From: Candidatus Omnitrophota bacterium
Lineage (GTDB): Bacteria > Verrucomicrobiota > Verrucomicrobiia > Limisphaerales > UBA1319
Reading direction: 5' to 3'
DNA length: 12,065 bases
Assembly (NCBI GenBank): GCA_023473405.1
Contig: JAMCZD010000498.1
Span: 1-12,065, forward strand
Shown: in pieces, positions 7,624 through 12,065 of the stretch
Numbering within the stretch: the stretch's first letter is position 1
Layout: each line of letters starts with the position of its first letter
The notes under the pieces: generated by a model
Told to the model about the DNA's origin: nothing
Seen by the model: only the letters and a program-made list of their open reading frames with translations
The model's database searches: none
Position numbers and translations under genes: made by a program

Positions 7624-7775
7624 ATGTGGAGTGCGCCGGCAGAGCGTGAGCGGCGCCGGCGCTTTTCGGGTAGGCCAAAGCGGTGTCGCGTTATCGCTTG
7701 CCACCGCACTCCAAAGATGTGGAGTGGGCCGGCAGAGCGTGAGCGGCGCCTGCGCCTTCCAGGTGAGGCACTCCA
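7624..7775. repeat. Tandem pair of related inverted-repeat units between convergent operons
   Basis: Two units lie side by side in the 171-base gap between the RNase stop and the end of the PLP enzyme gene. Unit 1 (7627-7713) begins TGGAGTGCG and ends CGCACTCCA, a perfect 9-bp terminal inverted repeat that continues imperfectly inward (GGCA against TGCC). Unit 2 (7720-7775) begins TGGAGTG and ends CACTCCA. The left parts of the two units (7624-7665 and 7717-7758) align without gaps over about 42 bases with only three mismatches. They share CCGGCAGAGCGTGAGCGGCG. No transposase or long ORF is present, so these look like small non-coding palindromic elements of REP or MITE type. I have an impression of similar TGGAGTGCGGC repeats in verrucomicrobial genomes but could not check it. 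Confidence 0.75.
7633..7666 (+). terminator. Possible intrinsic terminator of the mre-rodA-RNase operon
   Basis: GCGCCGGC at 7633-7640 pairs perfectly with GCCGGCGC at 7655-7662 across a 14-base loop, and TTTT follows at 7663-7666. It lies 15 bases after the RNase stop and inside the first inverted-repeat unit, so a mobile-type repeat may have been recruited as the transcription end. The T-run is short, so termination may be partial. The second unit has related but less perfect stems. Confidence 0.45.
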
Positions 7776-7789
7776 TGTGGTCTACATGG

Positions 7790-8932
7790 TTAAAACGTCA
7801 ATCTCCGATCCCGCGCCGCAATTCTCCACCGGCCAATCGCTTTTCCGTCTTGTATTACCACCGCCTCCCTATACAAGGCGACCGTTGGGCAGATGTGCCA
7901 AGGCACGCCGTAAAGGCAATCCCCAATCCGCCGTTGGGCCGCCCGCGGCGTTTCGACTGTCAGGTGTTCCTCGCTATGTGCCACCGCTCTCGCATCCGGC
8001 AAATTCAGAAACCGCACCCGCGGATGCGGCATTTCGGAAGCGATGGCCTTGTGGCCAAGGTCCAGGCAAAGGCGATTAATCCCAGGTTTGCTCACTACCC
8101 GGGTCAGGACCAGCGCCGCCGGTGTGAATCTCAGATCCGGCAGTTTCGTTGCATAGCCCGCATCCCAAAAAACACAAGTGCCCGGACTGCATTCCACGTC
8201 GCCGCGTTGGGCGTGGATGGGGAAGGTCGGCGTGCCGCCCGCCACTACCCGCGGCACAGACAGGCCCATTTCAAGCAGTTCATGGCGTAGCTTGGCGACC
8301 GGAGCGAAGGCCGCCTCGCAGGCTGCGGTCCGCGCGGCGAGGTCCGAATCGCTGATATGGCCGTCGTAAGCATGCAGCCCACCGGGTCTCAGTCCCGGCA
8401 TCGAGGCGATTAAACCATAGAGACGCACCGCTTCCGAGTGATCCGAAACGCCGGTGCGATGTTGGCCGACATCGATGTCCAACAAGACCTCGATCCCGGG
8501 CGAATGACAATGAGACTCAGCCGCTTGCAGGGTGTGGGACAAGGCGCGGATAACCTCAGCGTCGTCTGCAATCGTTGAAAACCTCGTGCCGGGGCGGGCT
8601 TTGGCCATCGCGGCCAGCCGCTGGATATTGGGCCCCACCAGAGGATAGGCGAGCAATAGGTCCGTCACACCGCTATCCGCTGCCAGTTCGGCTTCGGCAA
8701 TGGTGGCACATTTGAACTTGGTGATGCCGAGCGCGATCTCGATGGAAATCACCTCGGCAATCTTGTGGGTCTTAATGTGGGGCCGGAGGCGATCGACCCG
8801 TCCCGCAACGTCGATCATGCGCCGCAGATTCGCGCCCAATCGATCCCGGTAAATAAGCAACGCGGGCGAATCAAGCTCGACCAAATTCTCAACCTCAAAC
8901 CAGGGCGGCGGTGGCCTTTGCGTCTGGCTCAC
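7790..8932 (-). CDS. DSD1-family PLP- and metal-dependent enzyme (D-threonine aldolase / D-serine dehydratase-like)
   Basis: A fold-III PLP enzyme of 380 aa with an alanine-racemase-like N-terminal barrel and a C-terminal metal-binding beta domain. Family members cleave D-threonine and other D-3-hydroxy amino acids to glycine plus aldehyde, or deaminate D-serine. The N-terminal LDSPALLIYRDRLGANL and RPHIKTHK (Lys54 is the expected PLP Schiff-base lysine) are characteristic. GVTDLLLAYPLVG, LDIDVGQHRTGV, HAYDGHI, VAGGTPTFP and ECSPGTCVFWD follow in family order. Near the end His346-x-Cys348 (WHICPTV) marks the metal site. A His-x-Cys pair is what I recall for vertebrate D-serine dehydratase, where well-studied D-threonine aldolases have His-x-Asp, so the substrate should be left open. 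The start is GTG at 8932, overlapping the frr stop (GTGA), which suggests translational coupling. The stop is TAA at 7792-7790. A housekeeping role in D-amino-acid turnover is inferred only. Confidence 0.88.
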   Translation of the reverse strand: MSQTQRPPPPWFEVENLVELDSPALLIYRDRLGANLRRMIDVAGRVDRLRPHIKTHKIAEVISIEIALGITKFKCATIAEAELAADSGVTDLLLAYPLVGPNIQRLAAMAKARPGTRFSTIADDAEVIRALSHTLQAAESHCHSPGIEVLLDIDVGQHRTGVSDHSEAVRLYGLIASMPGLRPGGLHAYDGHISDSDLAARTAACEAAFAPVAKLRHELLEMGLSVPRVVAGGTPTFPIHAQRGDVECSPGTCVFWDAGYATKLPDLRFTPAALVLTRVVSKPGINRLCLDLGHKAIASEMPHPRVRFLNLPDARAVAHSEEHLTVETPRAAQRRIGDCLYGVPWHICPTVALYREAVVIQDGKAIGRWRIAARDRRLTF

Positions 8933-9489
8933 ACCGTCATTATTTCCTTTTCCTTGTGTGCCATGGCTTCGTCGATTTTGGCGATGTACTGATCGGTGAG
9001 GTGTTGCACTTCCTTTTCCGTCGTGGCCAATTGGTCTTCGGTAATCGTTCCCGCCTTGGTTTCCTTCTTCAACAATTCGATGGCATCGCGGCGGACGTGA
9101 CGCACAGCCACACGCCCTTCCTCGGCCATGCGGCGGACGATCTTGGTAAACTCGACCCGGCGCTCCTCGCTCAGTTCAGGCAGGACGATCCGGATCACCT
9201 TCTTGTCAATGGCTGGATTCAAGCCCAGGTTGCTCTTCTGGATGGCCTTTTCAACCGCGTGCAGGTTGTTGATATCCCATGGTTGAATGACGAGCAAACG
9301 CAGCTCAGGGGCGGTGATCCCCGCCAGTTCGCGCAGTCGCATCTGGCTCCCGTACGCTTCAACCATGATATTCTCCACCAGGGTAGGGGATGCCTTGCCG
9401 GTGCGCACCCCGCCAAACTCGCGGTGAACGACCTCGATGGTCTTGATCATTTTGTCTTCGGCCTCAAGCACAATGTCATCAAGTGTCAT
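8929..9489 (-). CDS. frr: Ribosome recycling factor
   Basis: Acts with EF-G in the cytoplasm to split post-termination ribosomes. The 186-residue product has the normal RRF length. Its conserved signature stretches include VVHREFGGVRTGKASPTLVE, VEAYGSQMRLRELAGI, LLVIQPWD, the LGLNPAIDKKVIRIVLPELSEERR segment and the C-terminal helix ending ATTEKEVQHLTDQYIAKIDE. These cover the three-helix bundle (domain I) and the small beta domain (about 31-105). The start ATG (9489-9487) lies 40 bases downstream of the pyrH stop, in the widely conserved pyrH-frr order. I see no clear Shine-Dalgarno sequence. The stop TGA is shared with the GTG start of the following PLP enzyme gene. Confidence 0.97.
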   Translation of the reverse strand: MTLDDIVLEAEDKMIKTIEVVHREFGGVRTGKASPTLVENIMVEAYGSQMRLRELAGITAPELRLLVIQPWDINNLHAVEKAIQKSNLGLNPAIDKKVIRIVLPELSEERRVEFTKIVRRMAEEGRVAVRHVRRDAIELLKKETKAGTITEDQLATTEKEVQHLTDQYIAKIDEAMAHKEKEIMTV

Positions 9490-9529
9490 AAATCGTAGCT
9501 TATAAATTCATAACCCGCCTGTAAAGTCG

Positions 9530-10255
9530 TTAGGGGATTACCAGTGTGCCAACTTGCTCCCCCAAAATGACCCGCTTCAGGTTATATGGTTTAAACAAAT
9601 TGAAGACGATGATCGGCATTTTGTTATCCATGCAAAGGGAAAACGCCGTTGAATCCATCACCTTGAGCTGTTTTTCGAGTGCTTCGCGGAAGGTGATCTG
9701 GTCGTAAAAATGCGCCCGGCTGTGGCGCTTGGGATCGCAATCGTAGATGCCGTCGACCTTGGTGGCCTTAAGGATGACTTCGGCCCCAATCTCGTTCGCG
9801 CGCAACGCCGCCGCTGTGTCGGTCGAGAAATACGGATTCCCCGTTCCGCCGCCAAAAATAACCACCCGCCCCTTCTCGAGATGCCGCATGGCCCGCCGGC
9901 GAATGAATGGCTCGGCAACCTGCGACATCGCGATGGCCGTCTGGACGCGAGTGGCCACCGCCACCTTTTCCAGGGCATCCTGCAGCGCCAATGCATTGAT
10001 CACCGTTGCCAGCATGCCCATATAATCGGCCGTCGCCCGTTCGATCCCTTGCTCGCTCCCCTGTATGCCTCGGAAAATGTTGCCCCCGCCCACCACCACG
10101 ACCACCTCGACCCCCAATTTGCGCACCTCGCCGATCTGGCGCGCCATGTCGTTGACGACTTCGGGACAAATCCCCGTCCCCGTCTCACCACCCAAAGCCT
10201 CGCCGCTAAGCTTGAGGAGGATGCGCCGGAATTGAGGGACGGATGCTTTTTTCAT
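9530..10255 (-). CDS. pyrH: UMP kinase
   Basis: Hexameric bacterial UMP kinase of the amino acid kinase fold; it phosphorylates UMP to UDP with ATP in pyrimidine nucleotide synthesis. The product is 241 aa, the usual length. Visible family motifs in order are the N-terminal phosphate-binding RILLKLSGEALGG (about 11-23), VVVGGGNIFRG (about 53-63), ADYMGMLATVINALALQDAL, the RRRAMRHLEKGRVVIFGGGTGNPYFSTDTAAALRA region and the nucleotide-binding KATKVDGIYDCDP. The start ATG (10255-10253) gives MKKASVPQFRRILLKLSG, a standard N-terminus; no good Shine-Dalgarno is visible upstream. frr follows 40 bases downstream. The rpsB-tsf genes that often precede pyrH are not in the upstream part of the window; a sulfate-activation gene is there instead. 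Confidence 0.97.
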   Translation of the reverse strand: MKKASVPQFRRILLKLSGEALGGETGTGICPEVVNDMARQIGEVRKLGVEVVVVVGGGNIFRGIQGSEQGIERATADYMGMLATVINALALQDALEKVAVATRVQTAIAMSQVAEPFIRRRAMRHLEKGRVVIFGGGTGNPYFSTDTAAALRANEIGAEVILKATKVDGIYDCDPKRHSRAHFYDQITFREALEKQLKVMDSTAFSLCMDNKMPIIVFNLFKPYNLKRVILGEQVGTLVIP

Positions 10256-10329
10256 GGCATGTAAGACAAGAATTGAGCTCGGTCACACACATCGTCCAAT
10301 CCGCTCCAAACGCCATGTGCAATTCGTTG

Positions 10330-10356
10330 GATATAATTTATCTCCCACACATTCAA
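10330..10356 (-). promoter_or_regulatory. Weak candidate promoter for pyrH-frr
   Basis: On the - strand TTGAAT (10356-10351) and TATATC (10335-10330) are 15 bases apart, resembling -35 and -10 hexamers but with short spacing. It would give a leader of roughly 65-70 bases before pyrH. The 340-base spacer between cysNC and pyrH makes a promoter here likely in principle; this particular site is only a guess from base pattern. The same AT-rich patch reads TATAAT on the + strand (10332-10337), where no gene follows in the right direction. Confidence 0.2.
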
Positions 10357-10394
10357 CGGAAGGAACAGAGCCGTCAATCGCTGCATCGACCGAA

Positions 10395-10556
10395 TTAACG
10401 CGGCAATCGTGTTGGTTTTGCGCAACATCGGGCTGACTTTGTAACACCCTTCACCTCCATCGTCAATTCAATCTCTTCGTGAGGATGCAAAGCCGCGCCG
10501 CCCAACCCAATTTCCGGTAGGGATGAACTGCGGCTCGTCCCATTATTTTTTAGCAT
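10395..10556 (-). CDS. Possible small ORF or gene remnant, 53 aa, unknown
   Basis: From the ATG at 10556-10554 an ORF of 53 codons runs to TAA at 10397-10395. GGGAGG at 10569-10564 sits 7 bases before this ATG, one of the best-placed Shine-Dalgarno sequences in the window, whereas an in-frame ATG at 10577 has no suitably spaced site. The middle of the product (LPEIGLGGAALHPHEEIELT) reads like protein with an alternating beta-strand pattern (EIELTMEV). The last third (SARCCAKPTRLPR) looks non-native. It is in the same frame as cysNC, starting shortly after its TGA. The ORF may be a real small protein, or the 3' remnant of a decayed gene whose last beta-strand survives. I do not recognise a family. 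Confidence 0.25.
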   Translation of the reverse strand: MLKNNGTSRSSSLPEIGLGGAALHPHEEIELTMEVKGVTKSARCCAKPTRLPR

Positions 10557-10595
10557 CCCGAATCCTCCCTCACCCATCTCCCGTCGCGACAGCGT

Positions 10596-12065
10596 TCAGA
10601 TCGAGATCGCCATATCGGCGTCCTGAAGGTGGAGGCATTCGATAATCCGAGCCACGGACTCCTCGACCGTGAACTGGTCGGTGCGAAGCTCGATCTCGGG
10701 ACTCAATGGCGTCTCATAAGGCGCGGAGATGCCGGTGAATTCTTTGATCTCATTTGCGCGGGCTTTTTTGTATAGCCCTTTGGGGTCCCGCCGTTCGCAG
10801 ACCTGGAGAGGCGCGTTGATATACACCTCGACGAACCGGCCCATGGATAGCAGTTTGCGCACCAATTCACGGTCGGCGCGGTACGGTGATATAAAGGCGG
10901 TAATGACGATAAAACCGGCGTCCGCGAACAACTTGGCCAATTCACCGACGCGCCGGATGTTTTCCACCCGGTCTCGCGGCGCAAAAGCCAAATCGGCGCA
11001 GAGCCCGTGCCGTATGTTGTCCCCGTCCAGCACATACGCTTGTTTGCCCAGGTTGAATAACTCACGTTCCAAGTTGCATGCAATAGTGGACTTGCCGGCC
11101 CCGGACAGGCCGGTGAGCCAGACCACATATCCGGGATGGCCGTTGCGGTGGGCGCGTTGTTCGGCGGTAACCTTGCCTTGGCTCCAGAAAATTGAGTCTT
11201 CCTTGCGCACGTGGTCCAGGCTGCGGCGTGGGTAGTGATCGTCCAATATAACGCCGCCGCCGGCGACCTCGTAGCCGTCAACGATGACAAAACGCCCCGT
11301 CGCCGGGCTCTCCGCATGCGTGTCAAAAGCAACCGGGCGCCGCGTGCGCAATATCAATTCCGCGACCTCGTTCCGGCCCACCAGTATCTCCTTTTCCTTG
11401 CGGGAGACGGTCTCGAGTGTGGAAGGGTCAATCACCCGCTCGATGGTTTCGATTTCGCATTCGGCCTCTTGGGTGGACAATTTGAGCTTGTAAAGCCTGC
11501 CTTTGCGAAACGGAGCCCGCCCCAGCCAAAAAAGGCGCGCCTTGAACGAGGTCAGCTCATAAGGCGCGTCCGTTTCCAACGCCGCAATGGCGCCGCGCTG
11601 GACGAACACTTGCTCCGTAAGGGTGATCCCAATCGATTCGCCCGCCACCGCGAAATCGCGAGGCAAAACGTTCCAACGCTCGATCGTCCTGACGCCGCTC
11701 GTCTTGGTGCCCGGACTGAACAGCAGCCGGTCCCCGACCCGCAGCGTGCCTCTCTCGATCCGCCCGGCCAGAATCCGACGTTCGTCAAACCGGTAGACAT
11801 CCTGAACGGCGAATCGGAGCGATTGGTTCTCTGGCGGGTCCGCCACCTTGAATTCGTCCAATGCCCGCACGACCGTCGGCCCGTTCCACCAGGACATCCG
11901 GGTGCTGAGCGCGGCGATGTTGTCGCCATGCCTTGCCGAGATGGGAATGAAGCACATTGGCTCAAGCCCGATGCCCGTAAGAAAGGCACGATATTCGCGT
12001 TCCACGGCGTCAAACCGCTCCCGGGCATAATCGCACAAGTCCATTTTATTGATTAATACCGCCAA
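10596..12065 (-). CDS. cysNC: Sulfate adenylyltransferase GTPase subunit fused to APS kinase (CysNC, 5' end cut off)
   Basis: Bifunctional sulfate-activation protein. The CysN part is the GTPase that, with CysD, drives ATP sulfurylase to form APS; the CysC part phosphorylates APS to PAPS. The frame is open at the right edge; the first visible codon is an internal TTG. 489 residues are visible. NKMD (6-9) and SAR (43-45) are the G4 and G5 GTPase motifs, followed by the two EF-Tu-like beta-barrel domains (about 75-300). The G1-G3 motifs, roughly the first 150 residues, lie outside the window. After a linker the APS kinase domain (about 305-489) has the P-loop GLSGAGKST (319-327), DGDNIRHGL (347-355), DRVENIRRVGE (365-375), FISPYR (391-396, with the Ser that aligns with E. 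coli CysC Ser109) and DPKGLYKKAR. All look intact, so the kinase should be active. The stop is TGA at 10598-10596. cysD is expected just beyond the window. Confidence 0.95.
   Translation of the reverse strand: MAVLINKMDLCDYARERFDAVEREYRAFLTGIGLEPMCFIPISARHGDNIAALSTRMSWWNGPTVVRALDEFKVADPPENQSLRFAVQDVYRFDERRILAGRIERGTLRVGDRLLFSPGTKTSGVRTIERWNVLPRDFAVAGESIGITLTEQVFVQRGAIAALETDAPYELTSFKARLFWLGRAPFRKGRLYKLKLSTQEAECEIETIERVIDPSTLETVSRKEKEILVGRNEVAELILRTRRPVAFDTHAESPATGRFVIVDGYEVAGGGVILDDHYPRRSLDHVRKEDSIFWSQGKVTAEQRAHRNGHPGYVVWLTGLSGAGKSTIACNLERELFNLGKQAYVLDGDNIRHGLCADLAFAPRDRVENIRRVGELAKLFADAGFIVITAFISPYRADRELVRKLLSMGRFVEVYINAPLQVCERRDPKGLYKKARANEIKEFTGISAPYETPLSPEIELRTDQFTVEESVARIIECLHLQDADMAISI

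Larger units (their letters stand above)
10256..10595. other. 340-base spacer between cysNC and pyrH
   Basis: No recognisable gene, tRNA or repeat family lies here. The pyrH-proximal half holds an AT-rich patch around 10331-10343 with a weak promoter-like pattern. The cysNC-proximal half holds a small - strand ORF with a good ribosome binding site, listed separately. GGGATG (10520-10525) and CATCCC (10554-10559) are complementary but 28 bases apart. Between them is a TTTTTT-rich stretch (10545-10551) that reads as an A-run in the direction of transcription of cysNC, so I see no convincing terminator after cysNC. Confidence 0.5.

Noticed and set aside
7619..7789. CRISPR array in the repeated intergenic segment
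   Set aside because: There are only two units of unequal length with inverted-repeat ends, no regular spacers and no cas genes.
7624..8290. Long + strand ORFs opposite the PLP enzyme gene (7624-8079 and 7631-8290)
   Set aside because: Their translations are Arg/Pro/His-rich with no family motifs, and they lie antisense to a well-supported gene; they are high-GC frame shadows.
10332..10337. TATAAT on the + strand as a promoter
   Set aside because: No + strand gene follows within the spacer, and no matching -35 is seen at proper spacing.
10520..10559. GGGATG / CATCCC inverted repeat with a nearby T-run as a terminator
   Set aside because: The T-run lies inside the loop and on the + strand, where no gene ends; for cysNC on the - strand it would be an A-run in the loop, so it does not fit an intrinsic terminator.
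11211..12056. 281-codon + strand ORF opposite cysNC
   Set aside because: It is antisense to conserved CysN barrel sequence with no recognisable motif; its length comes from codon bias of the real gene.

Overview
The window holds ten protein-coding genes of a moderately GC-rich bacterium, plus one doubtful small ORF. Two gene sets converge. On the + strand (1-7618) lies a rod-shape and cell-elongation cluster: mreB (its first few codons are cut off), mreC, mreD, mrdA (PBP2), rodA, and a ribonuclease E/G gene. On the - strand, reading right to left (12065-7790), lie a CysN-CysC fusion cut off by the window edge, a spacer of about 340 bases, pyrH, frr, and a DSD1-type PLP enzyme gene related to D-threonine aldolase and D-serine dehydratase.

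The genes are tightly packed. mreC and mreD overlap by ATGA, mreD and mrdA are 3 bases apart, and mrdA and rodA are 13 bases apart. rodA and the RNase gene are 1 base apart, and frr and the PLP enzyme overlap by GTGA. This argues for one elongasome transcript that also carries the RNase, and for a pyrH-frr-PLP enzyme transcript. The one clear internal control element is a perfect 8-bp inverted repeat between mreB and mreC. Its 3' arm contains the mreC Shine-Dalgarno sequence.

Between the convergent gene sets (7619-7789) are two related inverted-repeat units in tandem, with TGGAGTG...CACTCCA ends. The first contains a GC-rich stem followed by TTTT that could terminate the + strand operon. The units look like members of a dispersed intergenic repeat family.

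Organism: a rod-shaped Gram-negative-type bacterium is indicated by the complete MreBCD-PBP2-RodA set. The mixture of features (the mre-mrdA-rodA-RNase order, an RNase with a long N-terminal extension, and the TGGAGTG-type repeats) reminds me of Verrucomicrobiota (Pedosphaera/Limisphaerales type). That is an impression without any database search. How the genes work together: MreB filaments with MreC and MreD position the PBP2 transpeptidase and the RodA glycosyltransferase for lateral wall synthesis, and the RNase may act on mRNA near the membrane. The - strand genes serve pyrimidine nucleotide supply (PyrH), ribosome recycling (Frr), D-amino-acid or hydroxy-amino-acid metabolism, and sulfate activation. 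I see no phage, CRISPR, transposase, tRNA or rRNA. Most of the window is ordinary core genome. The points of interest are the mreC hairpin, the repeat units, the RNase extension, the frr-coupled PLP enzyme and the small ORF after cysNC.
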